Origin: a virus
Virus record (IMG/VR): IMGVR_UViG_3300025132_000173
Location: 1-31,448 of that record
Strand: one strand, 5' to 3'
Length of the DNA: 31,448 nt
This document shows, piece by piece, positions 1 through 8,085 of this stretch; the stretch's first letter is position 1; every line of letters begins with the position of its first letter. The notes beneath the pieces were generated by a model. The model saw only the letters and a list, made by a program, of their open reading frames with translations. It was not told where the DNA came from and did no database searches. A program made the translations under genes and the position numbers.

Positions 1-45
1 ACTATAAAAAGCTACTTTTTTATTTGTGCCGATTTATAAACTATT

Positions 46-73
46 AAGCCGTTATTGATTAACGGCTTTTTTT
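46..73 (+). terminator. Rho-independent terminator
   Basis: A 9-bp perfect stem (46-54 pairing with 60-68, AAGCCGTTA/TAACGGCTT) with a 5-nt loop runs into a T-rich tract. It would end transcription coming from the left edge of the window and so isolates the gene at 161. Confidence 0.85.
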
Positions 74-98
74 ATTTTTCCCGATTGATAAAAAACAC

Positions 99-127
99 TT
101 GCACAATATAAGATTTTATAAGATAAT
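99..127 (+). promoter_or_regulatory. Sigma70-like promoter
   Basis: TTGCAC at 99-104 and GATAAT at 122-127 are separated by exactly 17 bp and lie between a terminator and the gene at 161. Predicted transcription start is near 134, leaving a short leader with the CGGAG ribosome site at 146-150. Found by eye from consensus matches. Confidence 0.55.
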
Positions 128-160
128 TTAATTTTATTAATTAATCGGAGTATTTAAAAC

Positions 161-496
161 ATGACTACTAAACAAATGACAAAAGAGGAATTAGAAGAAA
201 TTAAAAAGCATTTTGAAATGGCTAATAATCAAGTACGAAAGCAAGTAGACGAAAGAAACATTATTAAAGGTAAATTACAAGCTTATCAAGAAATAATAGA
301 ATTTCTAAATAAAACATCTGCTAAATATGGGGATCAGTCTTTTTATTGGATGGAAACAGCCAAAAAAGAAACAAAATATAAAAAAGATTATATAAAAAAT
401 TCTCATCACTTTGAAGGTGCTAGTTTAGAGTTAATGGGTATTACTGAAAATCTAGAAATTAAAAAAAATAAGATAGCTAATAACTTTTTTGAATAG
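161..496 (+). CDS. Small helical hypothetical protein in its own transcription unit
   Basis: 111 aa, lysine and glutamate rich, with a heptad-like helical N-terminal half (residues about 1-55) that could form a coiled coil. No catalytic motif, signal peptide or membrane segment is seen and I do not recognise the family. The ATG at 161 follows CGGAG (146-150) with 10 nt spacing. The gene has its own promoter (99-127) and is bracketed by terminators at 46-73 and 515-541, so it is transcribed apart from the packaging genes. That arrangement is typical of an early gene end or a moron-type accessory gene. Its function is unknown. Confidence 0.75.
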   Translation: MTTKQMTKEELEEIKKHFEMANNQVRKQVDERNIIKGKLQAYQEIIEFLNKTSAKYGDQSFYWMETAKKETKYKKDYIKNSHHFEGASLELMGITENLEIKKNKIANNFFE

Positions 497-514
497 CTTA
501 AATTTTAATTTAAT

Positions 515-541
515 AAGCCGTCAATAAGACGGCTTTTTTTT
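515..541 (+). terminator. Rho-independent terminator
   Basis: An 8-bp stem (515-522 AAGCCGTC with 528-535 GACGGCTT), a 5-nt loop and a run of T. It ends the gene at 161. The stem core AAGCCGT is shared with the terminator at 46-73. Confidence 0.88.
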
Positions 542-573
542 CGCCTATTGGTTTATTTTAGCAAGTCATTTAA

Positions 574-678
574 TTAAGCGACCCATGACCCTCTAATCAT
601 TATAAAAAGTTTTTTAAGCGTGGATAATGCACCAATAAAAAATAATTTATTGTACTAACTTATGAGCCATTAAGCGTG
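574..678 (+). repeat. Three direct copies of TTAAGCG
   Basis: TTAAGCG occurs at 574-580, 614-620 and 670-676. The last two extend to the 9-mer TTAAGCGTG, and the first and third are each followed within a few bases by CCAT. Spacings are 40 and 56 nt. They could be protein binding sites; chance is not excluded for a 7-mer in AT-rich sequence. Confidence 0.5.
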
Positions 679-723
679 ATCCATCGGTAAAAAATAGCGT
701 TTAATTAATCGGTTAAATTAAAA

Positions 724-744
724 AACGGTCAACGGTTAACGGTG
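724..744 (+). repeat. Three tandem 7-bp iteron-like units
   Basis: AACGGTC, AACGGTT and AACGGTG follow one another without gaps. Related ATCGGT words lie at 683-688 and 708-713. The arrangement resembles small binding-site arrays for a repressor, replication protein or terminase small subunit. Confidence 0.55.
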
Positions 745-766
745 CAAGTAACTTTATAAAATAGGG

Positions 767-777
767 TGGTATAGAAT
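767..777 (+). promoter_or_regulatory. Possible extended -10 promoter
   Basis: TGG followed by TATAGA (770-775) fits an extended -10 element. No good -35 hexamer lies at 16-18 bp, so this is a weak call. Confidence 0.25.
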
Positions 778-930
778 AAAGGTTATAAGCTCATGATTCT
801 ATTATATTTTTATTTTTTCTTTTTTCACGCAATATGTAACTTGTGGGCACGAGTACATGTGCATGTTTTTCGCAAATAATCACATAAAATTCGGAACCAA
901 AATATATAAGATAAAACTGATAATATCGCT

Positions 931-957
931 TTGACAAAAAAGTAATTTTCCTATACC
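931..957 (+). promoter_or_regulatory. Possible promoter for the terS operon
   Basis: A perfect TTGACA at 931-936 is followed after 15 bp by TATACC (952-957). Spacing is short and the -10 poor, but the location fits: the terS ribosome site AGGAG is at 980-984 and the TTG start at 991. Confidence 0.4.
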
Positions 958-990
958 CTTGTCCGTGTACATTTTAATTAGGAGACTATA

Positions 991-1728
991 TTGGGATTCT
1001 CGAGCCGTTATGTATTACCCAGCTCTCAAAGACAAACATTAAGGGCTAAAGACAAGCCACCCGCCAAAAGGCGACCGTTGACACTTACTCGCAAACAAGA
1101 GCTTTTTGTTAAGGAACTCATCACCAAAGATGGCACGATCACGCAACGTGAAGCGGCAATCAATGCAGGATATTCTGCTAAAACGGCAAGTGCGATAGCT
1201 AGTAATATGCTCAATCCGAATGTGTATCCTCATGTGTATCAAGAATATATGCGTCAAAAGAGGGAGTTGGATTCAAAGTATGCTGTGCGTAAAGATCGGC
1301 ACTTGAGGGATTTACAAGTTATCCGTGACACGGCAATGCAGAATGGTGCTTACTCGGCAGCGGTCATGGCAGAGTATCGTAGGGGTCAAGCATCGGGGGA
1401 CATTTATGTCAATAAGAGTGAGATACGCCACGGCAGTATTGAATCGATGTCCAAGGACGAAGTAATTAAAGCACTGAAAGAGATAAGGGATAGCTATGCA
1501 ATCGACATTACTCCAGAAAGAGTTGAAGAAGATGGGGTTGACCCAGACGATCAAAAGCACCTCACCGATGAACAAGACGGGCAAGAGGTTGAAGACACCG
1601 AAGAAGGAGTCATCGATTCGGAGGAAGGAGAACGCTCTGTGGACGATGATGAAGGACACGATGAAAGTGACTCATCCGACATGGATAGCGAATCGGCTGG
1701 AGACGTGGTTAACACCGGGAATACCTGA
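991..1728 (+). CDS. terS: Terminase small subunit
   Basis: 245 aa. TerS recognises the packaging site and recruits TerL. Residues about 30-95 have the TerS pattern: a basic segment, LTRKQELFVKELI, then a helix-turn-helix (TQREAAINAGYSAKTA, 51-66) as in Terminase_2-type subunits. A helical oligomerisation region follows to about residue 170, then a very acidic tail (176-245, rich in D, E and S). The start is TTG at 991, supported by AGGAG at 980-984 with 6 nt spacing; no ATG gives the full N-terminus. The last 233 nt overlap the nuclease gene in another frame. Downstream are nuclease, small membrane protein and TerL, a normal packaging block. Confident on role; the acidic tail is unusual. Confidence 0.85.
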   Translation: MGFSSRYVLPSSQRQTLRAKDKPPAKRRPLTLTRKQELFVKELITKDGTITQREAAINAGYSAKTASAIASNMLNPNVYPHVYQEYMRQKRELDSKYAVRKDRHLRDLQVIRDTAMQNGAYSAAVMAEYRRGQASGDIYVNKSEIRHGSIESMSKDEVIKALKEIRDSYAIDITPERVEEDGVDPDDQKHLTDEQDGQEVEDTEEGVIDSEEGERSVDDDEGHDESDSSDMDSESAGDVVNTGNT

Positions 1729-2032
1729 TGTATTAATCTGTGACCACGAGTCACGGTTCCATCTGGTGGAATTAAAATTTTGTGTCAGTAATAAGGTGGA
1801 TATTCGTCCACATCAAGTGTCGTTTTTGTCCAAACACAAAAAGGCGAATGTCTGGCTTCTTGTGAAGAAGGTCACGGAACTTGGATCAAAAGGCGAGTTG
1901 TATTTATACCGAGGGGACTCCGTGGTCGATGTAGCATATACGGGACTCCAGACACCACCCTATTTTAAGATTAGCTTGGATGAACAAAAAGATGGTATGG
2001 TAGATGTTTTACATACTATAGGGAAGAAATGA
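1496..2032 (+). CDS. PD-(D/E)XK (VRR-like) nuclease overlapping terS
   Basis: 178 aa from the ATG at 1496. The core is a VRR-NUC-type endonuclease: KENALW (45-50), RLET (67-70), GIPD (75-78), VELK (91-94) and a downstream Q107. D78, E92 and K94 match the PD-(D/E)XK catalytic set. Such enzymes cut branched or invading DNA; near terminase a role in resolving DNA before packaging is plausible inference. TAAGG at 1484-1488 lies 7 nt before the 1496 start. Shorter starts (1568, 1646, 1661) exist, but the family-typical E-x-x-LW element at 45-50 argues against the last two. The first 77 codons lie inside terS in another frame, and the N-terminal about 45 residues look non-conserved and basic. It ends in a 4-nt ATGA overlap with the next gene. 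Confidence 0.72.
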   Translation: MQSTLLQKELKKMGLTQTIKSTSPMNKTGKRLKTPKKESSIRRKENALWTMMKDTMKVTHPTWIANRLETWLTPGIPDVLICDHESRFHLVELKFCVSNKVDIRPHQVSFLSKHKKANVWLLVKKVTELGSKGELYLYRGDSVVDVAYTGLQTPPYFKISLDEQKDGMVDVLHTIGKK

Positions 2033-2388
2033 AAAAGACATATATGTCTATTGTTTTTATACCGATTATTTTTTGGGCAGTTATTTATTTTACTTACACT
2101 CATGCGTGGAAGTTAGACGATTTGAATGAATGGGAGATGTGCGAAGAGATTTACTATTTGGCGACACGGTTTGCAGATATAAGGAATCATGGGTTGGTTC
2201 CTTCAGTCAAGACCAATCGAATGTTATCTTTGTTTGAGGAAGAGGTGTTACACGAGGTAGATAGGCGTGTGATGGAGTTAATGAGTATGAAATTTGATAA
2301 TCCAGAAAAATATGAAGGGATGTTAGAAAATCCTAATGCCATTGGATTACAAGTTTATGATGAATGTATGCTTGACCAAGGATTATGA
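2029..2388 (+). CDS. Membrane-anchored small hypothetical protein
   Basis: 119 aa. A lysine-rich start followed by a strongly hydrophobic stretch (residues about 6-24) predicts a signal anchor or signal peptide. The remainder is soluble, acidic and helical (EEVLHEVDRRVMELM) and has two cysteines (near 38 and 113), so it would sit on the periplasmic side. I do not recognise a family. ATGA overlaps join it to the nuclease before it and terL after it, implying coupled translation inside the packaging operon. A membrane or exported protein between nuclease and terminase is unexpected; a host-envelope or superinfection role is possible but unproven. Confidence 0.75.
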   Translation: MKKTYMSIVFIPIIFWAVIYFTYTHAWKLDDLNEWEMCEEIYYLATRFADIRNHGLVPSVKTNRMLSLFEEEVLHEVDRRVMELMSMKFDNPEKYEGMLENPNAIGLQVYDECMLDQGL

Positions 2389-3839
2389 ACGAAATAGAAG
2401 CTGATGAAAGAAAATTAAAGTTAGAATTACGACTTGCTCAACTTAATAAGATGGACAAATGCAAGGATAGTTTTCTCCCATTTGTTAAATCAATGTGGGC
2501 TGAGTTTATTGTAGGCAAACATCACCGTATTATTGCTGAAAAATTAGAAAAAATAGCAACGGGTGAGCTCAAACGATTGATTATTAATATGCCACCAAGA
2601 CATACCAAGTCAGAATTTGCTAGTTTTTTGTTTCCTGCATGGATGATCGGGCGAAAACCTAATATGAAAATCATTCAAGCGACACACACCACGGAACTTG
2701 CTGTTAATTTTGGTAGAAAAACCAAAAATTTGATGGAAAGAGACGAATATTTAGAAATTTTCCCAGAAGCAAAGCTTTCTGCGGACTCCAAAGCGGCAGG
2801 TCGATGGGACACGAGTCGTGGAGGAATGTATTATGCCGTGGGCGTTGGCTCAAACCTTGCTGGTCGTGGTGGTGATTTGATTATTATTGATGATCCGCAC
2901 TCGGAGCAAACGGCAATGTCGTCTAATGGCTTTGAAGATGCGTATGATTGGTACACGGGTGGTCCGAGACAGCGTTTACAGCCCGGTGGAGCGATTATTT
3001 TGGTAATGACACGATGGTCAGAGAAGGATTTGACGGGCAAATTGATTAAAGCACAGCTCAAAGACCCCGATGCAGACCAATGGGAAGTGGTAGAATTACC
3101 CGCTATTATGCCGTCTGGTAAACCGTGTTGGGAAGGATTCTGGTCTTTAGAGGATTTGACCAAGGTAAAAGCGTCTATTCCACCCAGTAAGTGGAACGCT
3201 CAGTATCAACAACAACCAACGGGCGATCAGGCATCTATTTTGAAAAGAGAGTGGTGGAAACGATGGACAAAACCGAATGTCCCTGCTTTGGAATACGTTA
3301 TTCAGAGTTACGATACAGCGTTTAGTAAAAGTGAGACGGCTGACTTTTCAGCAATTACAACATGGGGAGTGTTTCGACCAGAAGAAGCGGGTCCGATGGG
3401 TTTAATTCTGTTGGATGTGAAAAAAGATCGTTGGGACTTTCCAGAACTAAAGCAAGTAGCGTATGAGCAGTACAAATTTTGGGAACCAGAGACCGTGATT
3501 ATTGAAGCAAAGGCAACAGGGACTCCACTCACACATGAGTTGAGACAAATTGGTATACCTGTGGTAAACTTTACACCTAGCCGTGGAAATGATAAATTAT
3601 CAAGAGTACACAGCATTTCACCCCTATTTGAAAGTGGGATGATTTGGGCTCCAGAGGAACGATGGGCAGACGAATTGATTGAGGAGTGTGCTGCATTTCC
3701 GAATGGAGAGTATGACGACTTGGTGGATAGTACAACACAGGCACTGATGCGTTATCGTCAGGGCAATTTTGTGCAACTACCGACTGATGATTGGGATGAT
3801 GAACCTTTGAATTTGCGACCAATACAATATTACGGATAA
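2385..3839 (+). CDS. terL: Terminase large subunit
   Basis: 484 aa, the DNA packaging motor and headful/cos nuclease. The ATPase domain shows a Walker A-like PPRHTKS (70-76), Walker B LIIIDDPH (165-172) and coupling motif VMTRW (207-211). The C-terminal RNase H-like nuclease has the acidic positions SYDTAFS (D310), IIEAKATG (E374) and EYDDLVDST (D444/D445). Length and motif order fit Terminase_6/6C-type large subunits. The ATG at 2385 overlaps the preceding stop as ATGA. It docks on the portal (8086) and works with TerS (991). The gene appears complete and intact. Confidence 0.97.
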   Translation: MNEIEADERKLKLELRLAQLNKMDKCKDSFLPFVKSMWAEFIVGKHHRIIAEKLEKIATGELKRLIINMPPRHTKSEFASFLFPAWMIGRKPNMKIIQATHTTELAVNFGRKTKNLMERDEYLEIFPEAKLSADSKAAGRWDTSRGGMYYAVGVGSNLAGRGGDLIIIDDPHSEQTAMSSNGFEDAYDWYTGGPRQRLQPGGAIILVMTRWSEKDLTGKLIKAQLKDPDADQWEVVELPAIMPSGKPCWEGFWSLEDLTKVKASIPPSKWNAQYQQQPTGDQASILKREWWKRWTKPNVPALEYVIQSYDTAFSKSETADFSAITTWGVFRPEEAGPMGLILLDVKKDRWDFPELKQVAYEQYKFWEPETVIIEAKATGTPLTHELRQIGIPVVNFTPSRGNDKLSRVHSISPLFESGMIWAPEERWADELIEECAAFPNGEYDDLVDSTTQALMRYRQGNFVQLPTDDWDDEPLNLRPIQYYG

Positions 3840-6800
3840 ATGATAGTACGACCTTTAATTCCTCAACAATCCACGGTTAATGGTAAACGAAAAGTCATTT
3901 CTCGTTATGAAAACGGGGGTGAAGCAGCAAATACCGGTATAGGAAACTTTTTTCCTCATCGTGCTCTCCACGGGATTGTCAAAAAAATTATTGAAAATTT
4001 TAATAGTCCTACTTATTTAGAAACGGTTCAAGCACAAACTTTAGGTCAACCAGAAGCTAAAACCATAAAAAGATTATCTGAAGGGGTGGTTGACGAGGTT
4101 AAAAAGTTACCTCAAAATTATAAAGATTTTGTTAAAGGTTCAGCTTTACAATTTTTAGCTGCTCCGGGGGATATAGCGGATATATCTACACAAGCTGCTG
4201 ATGCAGCAACTAGAGTAACATATCCTCAACTTTTTTATGAAACAAAAATAAAACCTTCTCCTGTAGAAGTTGGTCCAGAACAACCCCCCGAAATAGCTGC
4301 TAAAAGATTACGCCAAAAAACTAATCCTTTTCCTACTCTAGAAGAAATAGAAAAATATGTAATGGATAATGGGATAATGACCTTAAATCCTGATAGCCCT
4401 TATTATTTTGCAGGTGGTTTCTCTACTCCATTTAAAGTGATTGGTGCAGCTAAAGCAGTTAAAGTGCTTAATAATTTAAGTAAAAAATATGGTCCAGATA
4501 TGAAAGAAGCATTAGCGGACGCATATATAGGTTTAACTCTTAAATATCCTGATTATTTTGGGGTTAAGTCAATAATTCCCTTTGAACCAAAAAGTACTTT
4601 AGTAGGTAGCAAAGTGAAAAGCTTTAATATTCCTGAAATAGATGAATATGAAAACGCATTAGCAAAATATGAAAAATCTCTTAAAGGAACAAAGGAACTA
4701 CGTTCTTCCGTTGCATCAGACATTTCTGAAAGAACAGGAGAAAATATTGCTACAGCTAACAGCCTACTTGATGAACTACTTGAAAAAAATCCTAATGATT
4801 TAGAAAAATTCGACAATTTTCGGTTTTTAAGTGACGAATCTAAAAGAAACTTTTTTCGTATACAAGATTTATCAAAAAAAATAAATCAAAAAGAAGCCGC
4901 TGAAAATTATGAAAAATTACGTCAAGCTAAACTAAAGTTGTATGACAAGTTAAGAGAACGAGGGGGAGAGGGAATGGAATCTAGAACCTTTCCTACTTTA
5001 GATATTGAAGCTGACCCAACTTTTAAGGATATAAAAGGAAGTGAAAGTTTAGTTGATTTTTCAGAGAGAAAATCAGAAGAGTTTACAAATCTTTTTGCAA
5101 AATACAATCAAGCTAGAAAAAACGCTCGAGAAGAGTTGGATAAACTTAAAAAACCAATGCTCGAAGCATTTGATAAAAAAACAGTAGATACACTTTATGA
5201 CAGAGGAGACCGACCGTTTGGCATGTATCCTAGTTCTTTAGAAACAGATTTTCAAAAAAAACTTGTAACAGAATTTGATAATATTAAAAAAAATTATTCA
5301 AATACAGTGCAGTCTTTGTTTGAAAATGCACCTATGCTACCTAATATTCGGTCTAAGGATCATTTTAAGTTAGCAGAAGATGGTAAAACAATCATAGCAA
5401 ATTATGATTCTCCTAAAGATTCTCCAATAAACCCCTTGGCGGGTTTTTCAGATGTAGAATTTAATATAAGAAGAAGTCTTAAAGATGTTAACAACACTTT
5501 TGATGATTTGTATTACGAAAGTATGGAAAGAGGTCTTTTAAAGGGTCAAGGTTTTGACAATGTTCTTAAGAGAGAGTTAACAAAAGATTTATTTTCTGAT
5601 AAATATTTAAAATGGCTTAATAAATCTAAATCTGACTATATTGACGCAAGTTCAGATGTGGCTTCTGTAAAAAAGTTTGAAGACCCTTTAAGAGGATTTT
5701 TTCCATCAAAAGATAAATCTCCCGATAAAATTTTAGATGCTTTATTAAAAGGAGAAATTTCTTTTTCTTCAAAAGCATTAAATTCTTTTTTTGATAACGT
5801 AACAAATACAGGAGATATAATACCAAAATTAAAAAAAGCAATAGTGGAAACTAGAGAAGTACTAGAAGATAAAAATAATTCTTTTGAAAAAGCTTTATCT
5901 CGAATGGACCCAACAAATTCTATTAACAAATTGTTGGGCGTTAACTTAAAAAATATGCCAAAAACAAAAGAGGAATTAAACGATTTATTAAATAGTTTAG
6001 AAAGTGAAATAGAAGACATATTAAAGTTTTCTAATAAAGTAAAAGACGAGGGAGAAAGTTTCTTTACGGAAGCTGTTAAAAACAAAAATATGTTAGCTTT
6101 AAATATTCTTAACAACATATATGATAACTTTAAGTTAGGAACTAGAACAGATAGGATTCAAAATTATTTTAAAATATTACCTACCATAGACTTTAAAACT
6201 AAAAAATTAGTATTTCCAGTAACACCAAAATTTACTATTACAGAAGGTAAAAAATTACGAGTAAAACCGGGTACAAACGAATTTTCTGAAAACATCGGTA
6301 TTTTTCCTGAAGACGGTGTAAAAAAAGTTCCTAAAATATATTCTCCTATTGTGGGAGAAACCACTTTTGAGCGTTTTGATGTAAAACCAGACTTTGATAT
6401 AGACCGCCATTACAGAGGTAATGTAGGTAACATTGATAATCCATATAATACCCAAGTAAGACAAGAATTAAATTTTGATATGTTTAAGGATGATGAGGGC
6501 AAAAAAGATTTTGATAAATTTCTTGAAAGATTAAAAGAAAATACTGCGACTAAGGAGTTTATAAAAAGGTATAAAAATATTTTTAATTATGAGGATATAG
6601 CTAAAGGAAAGGAGGGTTTATCGTATCAAAGAGGTATTGCTGCACAAATTCAAGATTATTTTTTAACTTCGGACGTTATAAATAAATTACCAATAGCAAT
6701 AACTCGTTATGTTCAATCTACTCCAAATAAAACATTAAAAAAACAATCTTTTGATGAAGTAATAACAAATGCTTTAAAAGATAATGAAAAAAATAAACGT

Positions 6801-7667
6801 ATATTAAAACGTATTTATAACAAACCCTTACCTACAAAGAATAAACTGCAAAATCCTAACACCAACACCGTTTGGGAAGATGTGGATGATGAAATAATAC
6901 CAAATGATTTTTTTACAAAAGATAAAATTCCTTTAGAATTTGTTCAAGACTCTGATGGCAACTATGTTCCTATGGATACAGAGCGTAATTTACCCTACAA
7001 AAGAATAACGTCTGATAATTCAGATCAAATTATTGCTACAAATAGTAAAAGAGGAGTTGTTGACATAAAAGGCTCTACCGTAGAAAAAGCAAACCAACAA
7101 TTAAAAGTACACCTTGTAGGAGCAGGGATGGAAAACTGCATAGGGACTATATGTAAAATTACTGACCCAAGTACACAAAAATTATTTACTTTAAAAGACG
7201 ATAAAAATAAACCTCTTTTTGCGGTGTTTATCAATAAAGTTAAAGGAGATGATAAAACATGGAATATAAAAAGTATTGGTTATTTTAAAGGAAAATTTAA
7301 CCATGATTTGAAAGATAAAAATTTTGTTTTTTCAGACAATAGTTTGCCTATAGAAGAAAATCAAAAAAACATGGTTAAAAATTTAGTTAATTTAGAAACC
7401 AATTTAAGAAAACAAGGGATTGAAATAGACAATTTTGGTAAGCGTCTATATGAATCATTAGGTCCAGACCTTATTACAAAATATAAAAAACTTCTCCCAG
7501 ATAGACCTCCATATGCGTACACAGGTAGTGGAAAAAATATTAGTTTTTATAAAGACGGTGGCGAGGTTCGTGGGCTAGGATCATTGAACCATATTGCGAG
7601 AAACATGTTCAAACAACCACAAGGTGTGGTAACATTGTCTTCTGTTGCAAGAAACATGTTTATATAG
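3840..7667 (+). CDS. Giant phage protein with LPD-like and PcfJ-like segments
   Basis: 1275 aa, starting directly after the terL stop with no clear Shine-Dalgarno. Near residues 95-210 the sequence has the pattern (APGDIADI, then PFPTLEEIEKYV and PYYFAGG) seen before functional domains in large polyvalent phage proteins. The middle (about 215-1000) is K/E/N-rich, largely helical, unrecognised and visibly more AT-rich than terL. Residues about 1085-1160 (ENCIGTIC, KLFTLKDDKNKPLFAVFI, IKSIGYFKGKFN) resemble the PcfJ-like domain of polyvalent proteins, with C1100 in the first motif. The tail carries KDGGEVRGLGSL and two ARNMF copies. Such proteins are often carried in the virion or act early on the host. 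Function here is unknown and the domain assignments are by eye. Confidence 0.6.
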   Translation: MIVRPLIPQQSTVNGKRKVISRYENGGEAANTGIGNFFPHRALHGIVKKIIENFNSPTYLETVQAQTLGQPEAKTIKRLSEGVVDEVKKLPQNYKDFVKGSALQFLAAPGDIADISTQAADAATRVTYPQLFYETKIKPSPVEVGPEQPPEIAAKRLRQKTNPFPTLEEIEKYVMDNGIMTLNPDSPYYFAGGFSTPFKVIGAAKAVKVLNNLSKKYGPDMKEALADAYIGLTLKYPDYFGVKSIIPFEPKSTLVGSKVKSFNIPEIDEYENALAKYEKSLKGTKELRSSVASDISERTGENIATANSLLDELLEKNPNDLEKFDNFRFLSDESKRNFFRIQDLSKKINQKEAAENYEKLRQAKLKLYDKLRERGGEGMESRTFPTLDIEADPTFKDIKGSESLVDFSERKSEEFTNLFAKYNQARKNAREELDKLKKPMLEAFDKKTVDTLYDRGDRPFGMYPSSLETDFQKKLVTEFDNIKKNYSNTVQSLFENAPMLPNIRSKDHFKLAEDGKTIIANYDSPKDSPINPLAGFSDVEFNIRRSLKDVNNTFDDLYYESMERGLLKGQGFDNVLKRELTKDLFSDKYLKWLNKSKSDYIDASSDVASVKKFEDPLRGFFPSKDKSPDKILDALLKGEISFSSKALNSFFDNVTNTGDIIPKLKKAIVETREVLEDKNNSFEKALSRMDPTNSINKLLGVNLKNMPKTKEELNDLLNSLESEIEDILKFSNKVKDEGESFFTEAVKNKNMLALNILNNIYDNFKLGTRTDRIQNYFKILPTIDFKTKKLVFPVTPKFTITEGKKLRVKPGTNEFSENIGIFPEDGVKKVPKIYSPIVGETTFERFDVKPDFDIDRHYRGNVGNIDNPYNTQVRQELNFDMFKDDEGKKDFDKFLERLKENTATKEFIKRYKNIFNYEDIAKGKEGLSYQRGIAAQIQDYFLTSDVINKLPIAITRYVQSTPNKTLKKQSFDEVITNALKDNEKNKRILKRIYNKPLPTKNKLQNPNTNTVWEDVDDEIIPNDFFTKDKIPLEFVQDSDGNYVPMDTERNLPYKRITSDNSDQIIATNSKRGVVDIKGSTVEKANQQLKVHLVGAGMENCIGTICKITDPSTQKLFTLKDDKNKPLFAVFINKVKGDDKTWNIKSIGYFKGKFNHDLKDKNFVFSDNSLPIEENQKNMVKNLVNLETNLRKQGIEIDNFGKRLYESLGPDLITKYKKLLPDRPPYAYTGSGKNISFYKDGGEVRGLGSLNHIARNMFKQPQGVVTLSSVARNMFI

Positions 7668-7699
7668 AATAATATAGGTATAGAATATAGGAAAATATT

Positions 7700-8083
7700 A
7701 TGGCAGAGTATACTAGAGGAGAAACTCGAAAAGAGTTTAAAAATAGATTAAGTAAAGTTTCTAAAGGTCTTGATTCAGGTATGAGTCAAGAAGAGATAAT
7801 GAAGTACAACCAAAAGGTTGGAAAAGACATTATAAAAGACATGAAATCGGAAGGATACGATTTTAGAACTGTTTCTGAAGTAGCGGTGGATGCTATTAAA
7901 GGAGCTCCCGGTGGCGTAAAGAAAACAGTTAAAAAAATAGTTAAAACGGTTCAGTCTCCCGAATCAAGTATGGGAATGGAGACCATAGGAAAATTTTCAA
8001 AAGGTGGTGCAGTTAAAAGTAAAAAGAAGTCTATTGATGGTATTGCTATCAAAGGACATACCCGAGCTAAAAGGAGAAGATAA
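7700..8083 (+). CDS. Small basic protein with KGG tail
   Basis: 127 aa, strongly basic. The N-terminal half is helical; the C-terminus is SKGGAVKSKKKS followed by IDGIAIKGHTRAKRRR, a tail type I associate with marine phage small proteins. AGGA upstream of the ATG at 7700 gives a reasonable ribosome site, and the portal starts 2 nt after its stop. The KGG segment closely resembles the N-terminus of the protein at 17533 (GNGGAVRSKTKS). A virion or DNA-binding role is possible given charge and position; no catalytic motif is seen. Confidence 0.7.
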   Translation: MAEYTRGETRKEFKNRLSKVSKGLDSGMSQEEIMKYNQKVGKDIIKDMKSEGYDFRTVSEVAVDAIKGAPGGVKKTVKKIVKTVQSPESSMGMETIGKFSKGGAVKSKKKSIDGIAIKGHTRAKRRR

Positions 8084-8085
8084 GT

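Larger units (their letters stand above)
542..990 (+). other. Non-coding region before terS; candidate packaging and promoter region
   Basis: About 450 nt without a credible gene; very AT rich. It holds three copies of TTAAGCG (574, 614, 670), three tandem 7-bp AACGGT units (724-744), two further ATCGGT copies (683, 708), and two promoter candidates (767-777, 931-957). In many phages the pac or cos site recognised by TerS lies in or beside terS, so this is the natural candidate. That role is inference from position. No tRNA-like fold or small ORF with a ribosome site was seen. Confidence 0.5.

Noticed and set aside
542-990. tRNA or small gene in the non-coding region
   Set aside because: No cloverleaf-like arrangement, CCA-side stem or ORF with a ribosome site was seen.
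1312-1659. 115-codon - strand frame opposite terS
   Set aside because: Overlaps both terS and the nuclease start on the other strand; no supporting motif or ribosome site.
2385-3839. Possible lysogeny or integration function near the terminase
   Set aside because: No integrase, recombinase, repressor or attachment-like repeat is visible anywhere in the window.
5636-6118. 160-codon open frame on the - strand
   Set aside because: It lies wholly inside the 1275-aa gene, is composed of leucine/serine/phenylalanine-rich shadow sequence, and has no ribosome site or known motif.
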